From Janthinobacterium lividum (GTDB lineage Bacteria > Pseudomonadota > Gammaproteobacteria > Burkholderiales > Burkholderiaceae_D): 64,000 nucleotides of DNA. The notes beneath the pieces were generated by a model. The model was given only the letters and a program-made list of their open reading frames with translations. It ran no database searches and was not told the origin of the DNA. Below are positions 18,739-29,077 of this stretch, piece after piece; position 1 is the stretch's first letter, and each line of letters starts with the position of its first letter. A program made the translations under genes and the position numbers. The stretch spans positions 4,526,001 to 4,590,000 of the forward strand of contig NZ_CP139976.1 in assembly GCF_034424625.1 (NCBI RefSeq), written 5' to 3'.

Positions 18739-19641
18739 TTACTCGTAGCCGTAGGCGCGCAAGCCCGCCTCGTTGTCGGCCCAGCCCGACTTGACCTTGA
18801 CCCAGATTTCCAGGTACACGGGACCGCCGAACAGCTTTTCCATATCCAGGCGGGCCTGGGTGGAGACTTCCTTCAGGCGCGCGCCCTTGTTGCCGATAAT
18901 CATGGACTTGTGCGTGTCGCGCTCGACCAGGATGGCGGCAAACACGCGGCGCAGATCGCCTTCCTGCTCGAATTTCTCGATCAGCACGGTGCTCGTGTAC
19001 GGCAGTTCGTCGCCCACGAAACGGAAGAGTTTTTCGCGCACGATTTCCGAGGCGAGGAATTTCTCGCTGCGGTCCGTGATGTCGTCCGGGCCAAAGATGG
19101 GCTGGTTTTCCGGCAAGAAGCGCTTGATTTCGTTCTGCAAGCCTTCCAGCTGGAAGTGCAGCTTGGCGGAAACAGGCACGATGGCGGCGAAGTCGCGCAT
19201 GGCGGCGATCTTTTGCGCGAACGGCAGCAGTACGGCCTTGTCCTTCACGCGGTCGGATTTATTGATGACGAGGATGCATGGCACTTCCTTCGGCAACAGG
19301 TCCATCACTTGCTGGTCGGCCGGGCCGAACGTGCCCGCTTCGATCACGTACAGGATGACGTCCGAGGAAATCAGGGTGTTAGTGACGGTCTTGTTCAGCG
19401 TCTTGTTCAGCGCGTTCGAGTGGCGCGTCTGGAAACCTGGCGTGTCGACGTAGATGAACTGCGCATCCGGCACCGTCTGGATGCCCGTGATGCGGTGGCG
19501 CGTGGTTTGCGCCTTGCGCGAAGTGATGCTGACCTTCGCGCCGATCAGCACGTTCATCAGGGTCGATTTGCCCACGTTGGGGCGGCCCACGATGGCGATA
19601 TAGCCACAGCGGAAGTTGTCGGGCATTTTGGTGGCTGTCAT
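18739..19641 (-). CDS. era: GTPase Era
   Basis: Era binds the 3' end of 16S rRNA and assists 30S assembly. It has GTPase motifs GRPNVGKS (G1), VDTPGFQ (G3) and VINKSD (G4) in the first 140 residues, and a C-terminal KH domain ([13 protein letters not shown]) near residue 240. The start at ATG 19641 ([14 protein letters not shown]) gives 300 residues and begins one base after the rnc stop, which is more plausible than the in-frame upstream codon at 19722 inside rnc. It is coupled to rnc. Confidence 0.96.
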   Translation of the reverse strand: MTATKMPDNFRCGYIAIVGRPNVGKSTLMNVLIGAKVSITSRKAQTTRHRITGIQTVPDAQFIYVDTPGFQTRHSNALNKTLNKTVTNTLISSDVILYVIEAGTFGPADQQVMDLLPKEVPCILVINKSDRVKDKAVLLPFAQKIAAMRDFAAIVPVSAKLHFQLEGLQNEIKRFLPENQPIFGPDDITDRSEKFLASEIVREKLFRFVGDELPYTSTVLIEKFEQEGDLRRVFAAILVERDTHKSMIIGNKGARLKEVSTQARLDMEKLFGGPVYLEIWVKVKSGWADNEAGLRAYGYE

Positions 19642-19642
19642 G

Positions 19643-20458
19643 CTAGTGTCGATTCTGTTTAGTGTGAGCGGCGATCGCCGGGGCTGCAGGAGCTTGCGCG
19701 TCGTCGCTCTGGATGGTGGCAATGCCGGCCAGCTTGAGCTGGGCGGCGCGCGGTTTGGGCTTGCGGCTGGCGGCAGGCGACTTCAACAGCGCCTGCTCGG
19801 CCACGTCCAGCGCCAGTTTGGCGGCGGCTTGCTCACCGGCGCGGCGGCTTCCGCCACGGCCGTAGACCTGGATGTTCAATTTCGGCACCAGGCATTCGAT
19901 CTCGAATTCCTGGCTGTGGGCGGCGCCGTGGGTGGCCACCACGTTGTACTGTGGCAGCGAAATTTTCTTGCTTTGCAAAAACTCCTGCAGCAGGGTCTTG
20001 GCATCCTTGCCCAGGGTTTGCGGATCGACCGAATCGAGGATAGGGATGTAGAAGGCGCGTATCACCGTGCTGGCGGCATCGAAGCCCGTGTCGAGGAAAA
20101 TCGCGCCCAGCAAGGCTTCCAGGGTGTCGGCGAGGATCGATGGACGGCGGAAGCCGCCCGATTTGAGTTCGCCTTCGCCCAGGCGCAGGAATTGCGACAG
20201 TTCCAGCTTTTGCGCGATTTCATACAGCGACTGCTGCTTGACCAGATTGGCGCGCAGGCGCGACAGGTCGCCCTCGTCGATGGACTTGAAGCGCTCGTAC
20301 AGGATGGAAGCGACCACGCAGTTGAGGATGGAGTCGCCGAGGAATTCCAGCCGCTCGTTATGCAAACTGCTGTGGCTACGATGCGTCAAGGCTTGCTGCA
20401 ACAGGCCAGCATCCTGGAACGTATAGCCTAAACGGGTTTGCAATAGCTGAAGATTCAT
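19643..20458 (-). CDS. rnc: ribonuclease III
   Basis: RNase III cleaves double-stranded RNA in rRNA and mRNA processing. The nuclease domain (about residues 1-150) contains the signature [16 protein letters not shown] with catalytic Glu/Asp. The dsRNA-binding domain (about 155-225) includes [20 protein letters not shown]-terminal tail of about 45 residues, rich in Ala, Lys and Pro, follows. The lepB-rnc-era arrangement is conserved. The 92-base gap to lepB has no room for the DUF4845 gene often found there in betaproteobacteria. Confidence 0.96.
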   Translation of the reverse strand: MNLQLLQTRLGYTFQDAGLLQQALTHRSHSSLHNERLEFLGDSILNCVVASILYERFKSIDEGDLSRLRANLVKQQSLYEIAQKLELSQFLRLGEGELKSGGFRRPSILADTLEALLGAIFLDTGFDAASTVIRAFYIPILDSVDPQTLGKDAKTLLQEFLQSKKISLPQYNVVATHGAAHSQEFEIECLVPKLNIQVYGRGGSRRAGEQAAAKLALDVAEQALLKSPAASRKPKPRAAQLKLAGIATIQSDDAQAPAAPAIAAHTKQNRH

Positions 20459-20550
20459 TGTTGTTTCTGTGTCATCTGAGTAATTCGGCTGGCCGCCACG
20501 CGGGGAATCGGCGCGGCAGCCATGGCCGGTCCTTTACAGACCAGACCGGC

Positions 20551-21468
20551 TTAGTGTATGCCGCCCACGCGTTTCGGATTGCTGAAGTTCATCCACACCA
20601 GGAAAGCCTTGCCGACGATGTTCTCGTTCGGCACGAAGCCCCAGTAGCGGCTGTCCGCACTGTTGTCGCGGTTGTCGCCCATCATGAAGTAATTGCCTTG
20701 TGGCACTACACACGTAAAACCGTCTTCGTTGTAGTTGCACGCATCCTTGTGCGGGAAATCCTTCACTTCGCGCAAGTTCAACGTTGGAGCAGGCTCGTCG
20801 TTGAGGATGCGGTGGCTCACGCCCGTCAGGTTTTCTTCCAGCTGCTTGTGGTAGACCGTGCTTTCATCGTCCAGGTAGTCGTCCAGCGGCGTGTAGGCGA
20901 CTTCCTTGCCGTTGACCGTCAAGCGCTTGTTTTCATAGGTGATTTTATCACCGGGCACACCGATCACGCGCTTGATATAGTCTTGCGACATATCTTTCGG
21001 ATACTTGAACACCATCACGTCGCCGCGCTGCGGATCGTTGACTTCAATGATGCGCTTGTTGACGATCGGCAAACGGATACCATAGGTGAACTTGTTCACC
21101 AGGATCAGGTCGCCCACCAGCAAGGTCGGCACCATCGAGCTCGACGGGATCTTGAATGGCTCGTACAGGAACGAGCGCAGGCAGAACACGAGCGCGATGA
21201 CGGGGAAGAAGCTGCCCGAATACTCGACCCAGGTCGGCTGGCGCAACAGGGCCGCCTCGATGCTGGCGCGGCTGCCGCCCGCATCGGACTTGATGCCCTC
21301 GGCGGCCAGCTTGGACTGGCGTGCGTCGAACTCGGCCAGGGCGCGGTCGGCCGCCTTGCGGCGCTGCTTGGACAGATAAAACACATCCAGGCACCAGACC
21401 AGGCCCGTCAACACCATCAGCACGAACAGGATTAAAGCGAAATTTCCTAAAATCACTTGCAGGTTCAT
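20551..21468 (-). CDS. lepB: signal peptidase I
   Basis: LepB is the inner-membrane Ser/Lys protease that removes Sec and Tat signal peptides. Two N-terminal helices (about residues 7-28 and 88-104) precede the catalytic Ser in PSSSMVPTLLVGD (about 112). The Lys lies in DYIKRVIGVPGD, and the C-terminal box is GDNRDNSADSRYWGFV. It has 305 residues. It begins three bases after the lepA stop, the classical lepA-lepB operon. Confidence 0.96.
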   Translation of the reverse strand: MNLQVILGNFALILFVLMVLTGLVWCLDVFYLSKQRRKAADRALAEFDARQSKLAAEGIKSDAGGSRASIEAALLRQPTWVEYSGSFFPVIALVFCLRSFLYEPFKIPSSSMVPTLLVGDLILVNKFTYGIRLPIVNKRIIEVNDPQRGDVMVFKYPKDMSQDYIKRVIGVPGDKITYENKRLTVNGKEVAYTPLDDYLDDESTVYHKQLEENLTGVSHRILNDEPAPTLNLREVKDFPHKDACNYNEDGFTCVVPQGNYFMMGDNRDNSADSRYWGFVPNENIVGKAFLVWMNFSNPKRVGGIH

Positions 21469-21471
21469 TGA

Positions 21472-23262
21472 TTAACCATCCACTTGTAAAATTGCCAGGA
21501 ATGCCTCTTGCGGGATCTCCACGGAACCCACTTGCTTCATGCGTTTCTTACCCGCTTTTTGTTTTTCCAGCAATTTTTTCTTGCGGCTGATATCGCCGCC
21601 ATAGCATTTGGCCAGCACGTTCTTGCGCAAGGCTTTCACGTTCTCGCGCGAAATGATGTTGGCGCCGATGGTCGCTTGAATGGCCACGTCGAACATCTGG
21701 CGCGGGATCAGTTCACGCATCTTGGCAGCCACCTGGCGGCCACGGTACTGGCTGTTCGAACGGTGGACGATAATCGCCAGCGCATCGACTTTTTCGCTGT
21801 TGATCAGCATGTCGACCTTGACCACGTCGGCCGCGCGGTATTCCTTGAACTCGTAATCCATCGAGGCATAGCCGCGCGACGTCGACTTCAGGCGGTCGAA
21901 GAAGTCCAGCACGATTTCGGCCATCGGCATTTCATACACGAGCTTGACCTGGCGGCCGTGGTAGCTCATGTCCATCTGGATGCCGCGCTTGCCGATACAC
22001 AGGGTGATCACGGAGCCCACGTATTCCTGCGGCATGTACAGATTGACCGTGACGATAGGCTCGCGCACTTCCTCGATGCGCGACGGATCGGGCATCTTCG
22101 ATGGATTGTCGACGTTGATCATGGTGCCGTCGCGCTGGATCACTTCATACACCACGGTTGGCGCCGTCGTGATCAGATCCATGTCGAATTCGCGCTCGAG
22201 GCGTTCCTGCACGATTTCCATGTGCAGCAAACCCAGGAAACCGCAGCGGAAGCCGAAGCCCAGCGCCTGCGACACTTCCGGCTCGTACATCAGGGCCGCG
22301 TCATTCAGTTTCAGCTTTTCCAGCGAGTCGCGCAGCGCGTCATACTGATTCGCTTCCACGGGGAACAGGCCGGCGAACACTTGCGGCTGCACTTCCTTGA
22401 AGCCGGGCAATGGCGCGGCGGCAGGACGGTTGGCCAGGGTGACGGTATCGCCCACTTTCGCCGCTTTCAATTCCTTGATGCCGGCGATGATGAAGCCCAC
22501 CTGGCCTGCCGACAATTGCGGCAAGGATTGCGAACGGGGCGAAAACACGCCGATGTCTTCCACCAGCTGCACCGAATCGGTGGCCATCAGGCGGATCTTG
22601 TCTTTTGGTTTCAGGGTGCCGTTGATGACGCGCACCAGCATGACCACGCCCACATAGGCGTCATACCAGGAGTCGACAATCAGCGCCTGCAGCGGCGCAT
22701 CGGGGTCGCCCTTCGGTGGCGGCACCTTGACGATCAGCTGCTCGAGCACGTCCAGCACGCCGAAGCCCGTCTTGGCCGAGCAATGCACGGCGTCGCCCGC
22801 GTCGATGCCGATCACGTCTTCGATCTCGGCAATGGCGCTCGGAGGATCCGCGTTCGGCAAGTCGATCTTGTTCAGGACGGGCACCACTTCCACGCCCAGG
22901 TCCAGCGCCGTGTAGCAGTTGGCGACCGTTTGCGCTTCCACGCCTTGCGACGCGTCAACAACCAGCAGCGCGCCTTCGCACGCCGACAGCGAGCGCGACA
23001 CTTCATAGCTGAAGTCGACGTGGCCTGGCGTATCGATCAGGTTCAGATTGTAGATCTGGCCATCGCGCGCCTTGTAGTGCAAGGCCGCCGTTTGCGCCTT
23101 GATGGTAATGCCGCGCTCGCGCTCCAGATCCATCGAATCGAGCACCTGCGCCTCCATCTCGCGGTCGGACAAGCCGCCGCACAATTGAATGATGCGGTCA
23201 GCCAGGGTCGATTTACCGTGGTCAATATGGGCGATGATGGAGAAATTGCGTATGTTGTTCAT
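21472..23262 (-). CDS. lepA: elongation factor 4
   Basis: LepA/EF4 is a ribosome-associated translational GTPase. The 596-residue protein has GTPase motifs [20 protein letters not shown] and NKIDLP in the first 140 residues, EF-G-like domains II, III and V, and the characteristic LepA C-terminal domain ([29 protein letters not shown] region). The length is standard. Confidence 0.97.
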   Translation of the reverse strand: MNNIRNFSIIAHIDHGKSTLADRIIQLCGGLSDREMEAQVLDSMDLERERGITIKAQTAALHYKARDGQIYNLNLIDTPGHVDFSYEVSRSLSACEGALLVVDASQGVEAQTVANCYTALDLGVEVVPVLNKIDLPNADPPSAIAEIEDVIGIDAGDAVHCSAKTGFGVLDVLEQLIVKVPPPKGDPDAPLQALIVDSWYDAYVGVVMLVRVINGTLKPKDKIRLMATDSVQLVEDIGVFSPRSQSLPQLSAGQVGFIIAGIKELKAAKVGDTVTLANRPAAAPLPGFKEVQPQVFAGLFPVEANQYDALRDSLEKLKLNDAALMYEPEVSQALGFGFRCGFLGLLHMEIVQERLEREFDMDLITTAPTVVYEVIQRDGTMINVDNPSKMPDPSRIEEVREPIVTVNLYMPQEYVGSVITLCIGKRGIQMDMSYHGRQVKLVYEMPMAEIVLDFFDRLKSTSRGYASMDYEFKEYRAADVVKVDMLINSEKVDALAIIVHRSNSQYRGRQVAAKMRELIPRQMFDVAIQATIGANIISRENVKALRKNVLAKCYGGDISRKKKLLEKQKAGKKRMKQVGSVEIPQEAFLAILQVDG

Positions 23263-23363
23263 TAACTAATATAAGTGCGAAGTTGACGACACTGCTTTAA
23301 CAGGAATCATGGGGATCATGCTCGGGCCAAACAGGGCCAAAACCGGGCGCCCCACTCATGATG

Positions 23364-23412
23364 AAAAAAAGCGCTCCGAGCAGGACATCTGCATGCCCAG
23401 GCGAGCGCTTTT
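23364..23412 (-). terminator. probable terminator between the glutaredoxin gene and lepA
   Basis: On the minus strand AAAAGCGCTC...GAGCGCTTTTTTT pairs across a 29-base loop and ends in a T-run, about 170 bases after the glutaredoxin stop. It would separate the rpoE-mucD transcript from lepA. Otherwise the 23263-23580 gap shows no gene; the lepA promoter must lie at 23263-23363. Confidence 0.65.
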
Positions 23413-23580
23413 GAAGCGACAGAAGCTGCTGCCTCGGACAGTAGCTTTTTCGACCTCCCCATTTTACCGGATTTCAGAGTAGAAAGCCCGTCTTATGAGG
23501 CCGGCACCGGGGCAAGCCGACATTTTCGGCTGTTTTCGGCACCAGAATGGTGCAATGCAGTGTCAATATTGACAGTTAAG

Positions 23581-23826
23581 CTACGTCAAGCAGCGCCGCA
23601 CAGCCTCTTCATCAAGAAAATAATGACATAGCTCGGGCTGCGCCAGGTCGCCAAACAGCACCGGCACCAGTTCATCGAAACGGGCCAGCAGCGAGGCATC
23701 GGGCGAGGCATCGATATCGATCACGTCCACGGTAAACGGTTTTTCAGGCGGCTGCAGCAGGAGCAAGGCATCGAGCATATCCTGGCATAAATGGCAATAA
23801 CTGCGGGAATAGAGGGTGAAGTGCAT
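23581..23826 (-). CDS. glutaredoxin family protein (DUF836 type)
   Basis: This is a small thioredoxin-fold protein of 81 residues: MHFTLYSRSYCHLCQDML, with the redox motif CHLC at residues 11-14, then a beta-strand VIDIDASPDASLLARF and the cis-Pro region VPVLFG. Such genes commonly sit between mucD and lepA in betaproteobacteria. Its role is unknown, presumably thiol redox. It lies 54 bases downstream of the mucD stop. Confidence 0.85.
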   Translation of the reverse strand: MHFTLYSRSYCHLCQDMLDALLLLQPPEKPFTVDVIDIDASPDASLLARFDELVPVLFGDLAQPELCHYFLDEEAVRRCLT

Positions 23827-23880
23827 AGCGGGAAGAATACCGCATCCCGGCTGCGGCCGGAATGCGGGATGATCACATAG

Positions 23881-25383
23881 TTACTTCGCTGATGGACGCA
23901 GCGAAACGAATTGCGCCACGTCGCCACGGCGCACCAGCACGGCCGATGTCTTTTTCGGATCGAGCTTGGCGACCAGGGCGTTGAATTGCTTGGCGTCTTT
24001 CACGGCAACGTTATTCAATTGCAAGATCACATCGCCAGGCTGCAGGCCAGCCAGGGCCGCCACGCCATCCGCCTCGTCGACCAGCACGCCCGCGTCGATC
24101 TTCAATTCCAGCTTCTTCGCGGCCGGCACATCGCTGACCTTCAGCCCCAGTGCGTTGACGGCTTGCGCTTCCGGCTCCTTGGCGCCCTTCTTCGCCGTCT
24201 TCTCGCTTTCCAGCTCGACGACGGTGACGGGAATATCCTGCTGCGCGCCCTTGCGCCAGACCGTTATCGTGGATTTGCCGTTGACGGCGGCACCGCCTAC
24301 CAGGCGCGGCAGATCGGACGAACGCTCGATCTGAGCACCGTTGAATTTCAGGATGATATCGCCCGGCTTGATGCCCGCCTTGTCGGCCGGACCGCCCGGC
24401 TCCACCATCGATACTTGCGCGCCCTTGGCATTCGGCAAACCCAGCGATTCCGCCACGTCCTTGCTCACTTCGCCAATCTGCACGCCGATGCGCCCGCGCA
24501 CAACCTTGCCCGTCTTTTTCAGCTGCTCGCCCACGCGCATGGCTTCATCGATGGGCACGGCAAACGAAATGCCATTGTAGGCGCCGGACAAGGTGGCGAT
24601 CTGCGAATTGATGCCGATCACTTCGCCGCGCATATTGATCAGCGGACCGCCCGAGTTGCCAGGGTTGACGGCCACGTCGCTCTGGATCAGCGGCAAGTAG
24701 TCACCCGTGTCGCGCGACTTGGCGGAAATGATGCCGGCCGTCACCGTGTTCTCCAGGTTGAACGGCGAGCCGATGGCGATGACCCACTCGCCCACGCGGA
24801 TCTTGTCCGAGTCGCCGATGGTCAGGCGCGGCAGGTTGCCGCCCTCGATTTTCAGCAGAGCAACGTCGGTACGCGCATCGGCACCAATCACCTTGGCCTT
24901 GAATTCGCGCTTGTCCGTCAAGGTCACGTACACCTCGTCGGCGCCATCGACCACGTGGGCATTGCTCAGCACATAGCCATCGGCCGAGATGATGAAGCCG
25001 GAACCGACACCGCGCTGCACTTCCTGCTCCTGCGGCACGGCGCGGCGGCCGCCGCGTGGCGCCTGCTGGCGCGGCGTGGGCATGGCGCCGCCAAAGAAGC
25101 GGCGCAGGAATTCCTGCATTTCCTGTTCATCCTGGCCGCCCACGCCAGCCCCGGCGGCGCCCATTTTCAGGCGCTCGGTGGTGCGGATATTCACCACGGC
25201 CGGGCCGACGGCATCGACCAGGTCAGAAAAATCAGGCAGTTTCACGGAAGGCACGGCGGCCTGCGCCTGCGGCGCAAGGCCCAGCATGGTGGGAGCAAGG
25301 AAGACGCCAGCCGTACCGAACAATAAGGCGGAAAGCGTCTTCACTGAAAACGACTTGCTGGCGGCACACATGTTTTTTTTCAT
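23881..25383 (-). CDS. mucD: periplasmic serine protease of the DegP/MucD family
   Basis: This is an envelope quality-control protease. The 500-residue product has a signal peptide ending near APQAQAA, then a trypsin-like domain with His (LSNAHVVDG), Asp (ADARTDVALLKIE) and Ser (NPGNSGGPL), followed by two PDZ domains (about residues 280-370 and 410-495). It sits downstream of rpoE-rseA as in many proteobacteria and is probably part of the sigma-E response. The 247-base gap to rseA may contain its own promoter. Confidence 0.94.
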   Translation of the reverse strand: MKKNMCAASKSFSVKTLSALLFGTAGVFLAPTMLGLAPQAQAAVPSVKLPDFSDLVDAVGPAVVNIRTTERLKMGAAGAGVGGQDEQEMQEFLRRFFGGAMPTPRQQAPRGGRRAVPQEQEVQRGVGSGFIISADGYVLSNAHVVDGADEVYVTLTDKREFKAKVIGADARTDVALLKIEGGNLPRLTIGDSDKIRVGEWVIAIGSPFNLENTVTAGIISAKSRDTGDYLPLIQSDVAVNPGNSGGPLINMRGEVIGINSQIATLSGAYNGISFAVPIDEAMRVGEQLKKTGKVVRGRIGVQIGEVSKDVAESLGLPNAKGAQVSMVEPGGPADKAGIKPGDIILKFNGAQIERSSDLPRLVGGAAVNGKSTITVWRKGAQQDIPVTVVELESEKTAKKGAKEPEAQAVNALGLKVSDVPAAKKLELKIDAGVLVDEADGVAALAGLQPGDVILQLNNVAVKDAKQFNALVAKLDPKKTSAVLVRRGDVAQFVSLRPSAK

Positions 25384-25630
25384 GGAAAGGATCTTTTCGA
25401 GTATATATAAACGGTAAACGGATCAAAACGCGGATCAGGCAATTGCCTGCGCGCATGATTGCGCCGTCATGACGGGAAACCAGGGGCAAACTCACCTGAC
25501 AGCGCGCATGGCAGCAACAATATATCGCAAAAGCAAGATATTGCCTGTGCACAGTGTCAATCGTACCGAAGGCCAGTGTCAAGAGAGTGACAGGAACGTT
25601 AAGCCTGGCATAAGATGGAAAACGCGACAG

Positions 25631-26017
25631 CTAGCGCTGCGCCAGCGGCCCCGCCTCCAGCGGTTCGGCCGCGCCCGGCGGCACGATGGCCGTGGACAGG
25701 GGCAGCAACGGTTCCGCATGGGCAGCCGGCTCATCGGGCGCCGGCTCGGCGGCCAGGCGGCTGGCCAGGCGCGCATCGAACTGGGTGCTCAAGGCATGGC
25801 CGTACTGCTCCGAGCGCAGCACGTCACCGATATGGCGATAGGCATCCCAGGCTTGCCGTCCCGATGGCGTATCGAGGGCGGCAAAAGCCAGTTCGAGTTC
25901 GTTCGCCGCCAGCTCGCCATCGGCCAGCGCGGAAATAGTCTCGTGCAATCGTGTGTGCGTATCCATGATGGATCCTGCCATTTCAAGAGGGTCGGTGCGG
26001 AAAACGGACGCAGCCAT
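25631..26017 (-). CDS. rseA: anti-sigma-E factor, RseA family
   Basis: The N-terminal anti-sigma domain (HETISALADGELAANELELAFAAL, then GRQAWDAYRHIGDVLR) binds RpoE at the membrane face. ATG 26017 has GAGG five bases upstream; alternatives at 25981 and 25966 (MDTHTRLHE, RBS AGGA) are also possible. At 128 residues the protein is short and no convincing membrane helix is visible in its Pro/Ala-rich C-terminal part, so it may be a soluble anti-sigma factor. No rseB/mucB gene follows, unlike the usual rpoE-rseA-rseB-mucD order. Confidence 0.85.
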   Translation of the reverse strand: MAASVFRTDPLEMAGSIMDTHTRLHETISALADGELAANELELAFAALDTPSGRQAWDAYRHIGDVLRSEQYGHALSTQFDARLASRLAAEPAPDEPAAHAEPLLPLSTAIVPPGAAEPLEAGPLAQR

Positions 26018-26038
26018 GCCAACCTCATACTCCCCAGA

Positions 26039-26662
26039 TTACCAGCGCTTGTCAATCGGCATGTCCAGCAATGGCTTCAATTTCTCCGCAATCACTTCGC
26101 GCGCGCGAAAAATCCGGCTGCGCACGGTGCCGATGGGGCACGCCATGATCTCCGATATTTCCTCATAGCTCAGGCCCTCGATCTCGCGCAGCACGATGGC
26201 CGTGCGCAACTCGATGGGCAGCACATCCATGGCCGCATTGACGGTGGCGGCAATCTGCTTGCTGGCCAGCACCGATTCGGGTGTATTGTTATCGCGCAAT
26301 TTATTACCGTCATCGAAAGACTCCGCCTGCTCGGCGTCGGTATCGCTGGACGTGGCGGCGCGCCGCCCCTGCATGACGAGATAATTCTTGGCCGTATTGA
26401 TGCCGATGCGGTACAACCACGTATAAAAGGCAGCCTCGCCGCGAAAATGGCGCAGCGCCCGGTAGGCCTTGATAAAGGTTTCCTGCACCACATCTTCGGC
26501 CTCCGCCGGGTCATGCACGAGGCGCGACACCAGGCGCATCAAGCGGCGCTGATATTTCGATACCAGCACATCAAATGCCCGTTTGTCGCCAGCCTGTACC
26601 CGCTCGACCAGTAACTGATCATACTCGCGCTCTGTCCTCACGCCCGATGTCCCTGTAGTCAT
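26039..26662 (-). CDS. rpoE: extracytoplasmic-stress sigma factor RpoE
   Basis: This is an ECF sigma factor controlling envelope-stress genes. It has 207 residues with sigma region 2 (QRRLMRLVSRLVHDPAEAEDVVQETFIKAYRAL area, residues 40-70) and region 4 (LPIELRTAIVLREIEGLSYEEISEIM, GTVRSRIFRARE, residues 145-190). It is followed 21 bases later by rseA. Upstream of it lie a YgfX-like gene and fabF, the standard betaproteobacterial setting. The RBS is not obvious. Confidence 0.95.
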   Translation of the reverse strand: MTTGTSGVRTEREYDQLLVERVQAGDKRAFDVLVSKYQRRLMRLVSRLVHDPAEAEDVVQETFIKAYRALRHFRGEAAFYTWLYRIGINTAKNYLVMQGRRAATSSDTDAEQAESFDDGNKLRDNNTPESVLASKQIAATVNAAMDVLPIELRTAIVLREIEGLSYEEISEIMACPIGTVRSRIFRAREVIAEKLKPLLDMPIDKRW

Positions 26663-26728
26663 GCAGCGTGGGCGCCTGTATGGATATAGAGTTGGCCCGC
26701 TGCAAGAAGTTCAGTGTTCGCCGCACTT

Positions 26729-27259
26729 TTATTCTTCCCTGTTCCGCGCCGCGATCGCCCGGCAAGCCACGGCCAGCGGACGGAAGGCGGCGCAGCTGCC
26801 GCCACGCTGCACCAGCACATCCGTGCGCCGCCCGGCCGCATCGGCCAGGCACAGCACGAGCAGCGACGGCCACAAGGTCGAGCCCGGCAACAGGCGCAGC
26901 CCCTGCACCCCCGCAAGTCCCGGCCCGGCCGGCTCCGCTCCCCCGTCAGCAATAGCCCCCGGCACCTCGCCACGCTCCAGATATACCGCCAGGCGCACCT
27001 GGCCAACCGGCGAAATATCAAGCGCCTGCGGCTTTCTGCGCCGGCGCAGCAAAGCCAGCAAAAACACGCCGCCAGCCGCACTCAGCAGCGCAGCACTCCA
27101 GCCCAGCGCGTAGCCGCCCACCAGCTGACCGGACACGGCAGCAACGCGCCACGCACCGCTCAAGGGCCAGGCGGCCAGCACCGCGCACAGCCCCAGCGCC
27201 GCTTGTAACAGGCGCAAACAGACAGGCGTGCGAATGACAGCCGCTACTGCGATAGACAT
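26729..27259 (-). CDS. YgfX-like membrane protein
   Basis: A 176-residue protein with an N-terminal hydrophobic pair (about residues 15-35 and 42-70), a basic stretch RRRRKP, and a cytoplasmic domain containing GSTLWPSLLVLCLAD. This layout and the position between fabF and rpoE match the protein YgfX (CptA-like) family found at this locus in betaproteobacteria. The E. coli homologue has been linked to cytoskeleton-directed toxicity, but here no SdhE-like partner is adjacent. Sequence is poorly conserved, so the assignment rests largely on context. Confidence 0.6.
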   Translation of the reverse strand: MSIAVAAVIRTPVCLRLLQAALGLCAVLAAWPLSGAWRVAAVSGQLVGGYALGWSAALLSAAGGVFLLALLRRRRKPQALDISPVGQVRLAVYLERGEVPGAIADGGAEPAGPGLAGVQGLRLLPGSTLWPSLLVLCLADAAGRRTDVLVQRGGSCAAFRPLAVACRAIAARNREE

Positions 27260-27306
27260 ACTTCATGGGAAAAAAAGGCGCGCCGACACCATGCCGGGCA
27301 AATTCA

Positions 27307-27328
27307 GGCGCCAACGAACGTTGGCGCC
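27307..27328. repeat. perfect inverted repeat downstream of fabF
   Basis: GGCGCCAACG-AA-CGTTGGCGCC is a perfect 10-bp-arm palindrome. Together with the next hairpin it occupies most of the fabF-ygfX gap. There is no U-tract; it could act as an mRNA 3' stabiliser or a protein-binding site. Confidence 0.6.
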
Positions 27329-27333
27329 GAATC

Positions 27334-27366
27334 AGCGCTCACTACAGTTTGACCGTAGCGAGCGCT
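27334..27366. repeat. second hairpin downstream of fabF with the CTCGCTAC motif
   Basis: AGCGCTCACTAC (27334-27345) pairs with GTAGCGAGCGCT (27355-27366) in 11 of 12 positions. The GTAGCGAGCG string also occurs in the repeat elements at 14603, 33502 and 43638, so this may be a degenerate or end-only relative. Confidence 0.55.
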
Positions 27367-27379
27367 TGAAAGTTCCTGC

Positions 27380-28630
27380 TTATTTCGCCTTACCGAAAAT
27401 CAGCGTGCCATTCGTTCCGCCGAAGCCGAACGAATTCTTCACTGCATAATCGATCTTCATATCACGCGCCGTGTTGGCACAGAAATCGAGATCGCAAGCC
27501 GGATCCTGGTTGAAGATGTTGATGGTCGGTGGCGACACCTGATGGTGCAATGCCAGGACCGTAAACACCGCTTCCAGACCGCCCGCGCCGCCCAGCAAAT
27601 GGCCCGTCATCGACTTGGTCGAGTTGACGACCAGATTCTTGGCGTGCTCGCCGAAGGTGCGCTTGATGCCCATCACTTCCGCCACGTCGCCTTGCGGGGT
27701 CGACGTGCCGTGCGCGTTCAGGTACTGAATCTGATCCGCGTTCAAGCCAGCGTTGTTGAGGGCCGCGATCACCGATTTGCTGCCGCCGCTACCATCTTCC
27801 AGCGGCGAGGTCATGTGATAAGCATCTGCGCTCATCCCGAAACCATGCACTTCGGCATATATCTTGGCACCACGGGCCACCGCGTGCTCGTACTCTTCCA
27901 GCACCATGACGCCAGCGCCCTCGCCCAGCACGAAGCCGTCGCGGTCGGTATCCCACGGACGCGATGCCGTTGCCGGATCGTCGTTGCGGGTCGACAAGGC
28001 ACGCGCCGAAGCGAAACCGCCCAGGCCCAGTGGCGACACGGTCGATTCAGCACCGCCGGCGATCATGACGTCGGCATCGCCGTACTCGATCATGCGCGCT
28101 GCGGCACCGATGCTGTGCAAACCGGTAGTACACGCTGTAACGATCGCCAGGTTCGGGCCCTTCAGACCATATTTGATCGAAAGGTTGCCAGAGATCATGT
28201 TAATGATCGAGGCAGGCACGAAAAATGGCGAGATACGGCGCGGACCGCGCTTTTCGTACTCGGACTTGGTGTCTTCGATCAGCGGCAAGCCACCGATACC
28301 GGAACCGATGATCACGCCGATACGCTCGGCGTTCTCTTCGGTGACTTCCAGACCGGAGTCCTGCATCGCCTGGATGCCCGCAGCCATGCCGTAATGGATA
28401 AAGGTATCCATGTGGCGGGCTTCCTTACCGGAGATGTACTCTTCGATATTGAAGCCTTTGACTTCACCAGCAAAATGCGTGGTGAATGGCAGTGCATCGA
28501 ACTTGGTAATCGTGGCAATGCCGGATTTACCTTCAATGATTGCGCCCCACGCCTCGGCAATAGTATTGCCGACAGGTGAAACGCAGCCCAGGCCGGTGAC
28601 AACAACACGACGGTTTTTAGAACGGCTCAA
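27380..28630 (-). CDS. fabF: beta-ketoacyl-ACP synthase II
   Basis: FabF performs condensation in fatty acid elongation. The 416-residue protein has the Cys-His-His triad: VTACTTGLH (Cys near 165), [11 protein letters not shown] (His near 305) and [12 protein letters not shown] (His near 342), with the C-terminal [12 protein letters not shown]. It is 29 bases downstream of acpP, in the plsX-fabH-fabD-fabG-acpP-fabF cluster. Confidence 0.97.
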   Translation of the reverse strand: MSRSKNRRVVVTGLGCVSPVGNTIAEAWGAIIEGKSGIATITKFDALPFTTHFAGEVKGFNIEEYISGKEARHMDTFIHYGMAAGIQAMQDSGLEVTEENAERIGVIIGSGIGGLPLIEDTKSEYEKRGPRRISPFFVPASIINMISGNLSIKYGLKGPNLAIVTACTTGLHSIGAAARMIEYGDADVMIAGGAESTVSPLGLGGFASARALSTRNDDPATASRPWDTDRDGFVLGEGAGVMVLEEYEHAVARGAKIYAEVHGFGMSADAYHMTSPLEDGSGGSKSVIAALNNAGLNADQIQYLNAHGTSTPQGDVAEVMGIKRTFGEHAKNLVVNSTKSMTGHLLGGAGGLEAVFTVLALHHQVSPPTINIFNQDPACDLDFCANTARDMKIDYAVKNSFGFGGTNGTLIFGKAK

Positions 28631-28659
28631 GCGATTCTCCTGAAGTCGGTCAGACAGGC

Positions 28660-28899
28660 TTAGGCCTTGACGTGTGCAGTGGCGTAGTCGATCGCCTGTT
28701 GCACGGTGGTGATTTTTTCAGCTTGTTCGTCAGGGATTTCCATTTCGAATTCGTCTTCCAGGGCCATGACCAGTTCCACGGTGTCCAGGGAATCGGCGCC
28801 GAGATCGTCGACGAAGGAGGATTCGATTTTGATGTCTGCTTCTGCAACGCCCAGTTGCTCAGCGACGATTTTCTTAACGCGTTGTTCGATATCCGACAT
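28660..28899 (-). CDS. acpP: acyl carrier protein
   Basis: This is the 79-residue acidic carrier for fatty acid synthesis, with the phosphopantetheine serine in [15 protein letters not shown] (Ser near residue 38). It is encoded between fabG and fabF. The 178-base gap upstream is larger than others in the cluster, suggesting a dedicated promoter; a TAAAAT box on the minus strand near 28938-28943 is a possible -10. Confidence 0.97.
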   Translation of the reverse strand: MSDIEQRVKKIVAEQLGVAEADIKIESSFVDDLGADSLDTVELVMALEDEFEMEIPDEQAEKITTVQQAIDYATAHVKA

Positions 28900-29077
28900 G
28901 TTATGGCTCCAAAGTGTGTGTTACGGAAAGTGCGCGCATTTTATCAGGTTTGCGCGTCCGAATACTAATTTCGGTGTCTGCTGCTAATTCGACCGAAGCT
29001 GCTGCTAAAAGATGCGATTATAGACAAAAACGGCCGTTGAATCATGCCACAAACGCCCGCCCCGTCTAGCTTTCACA

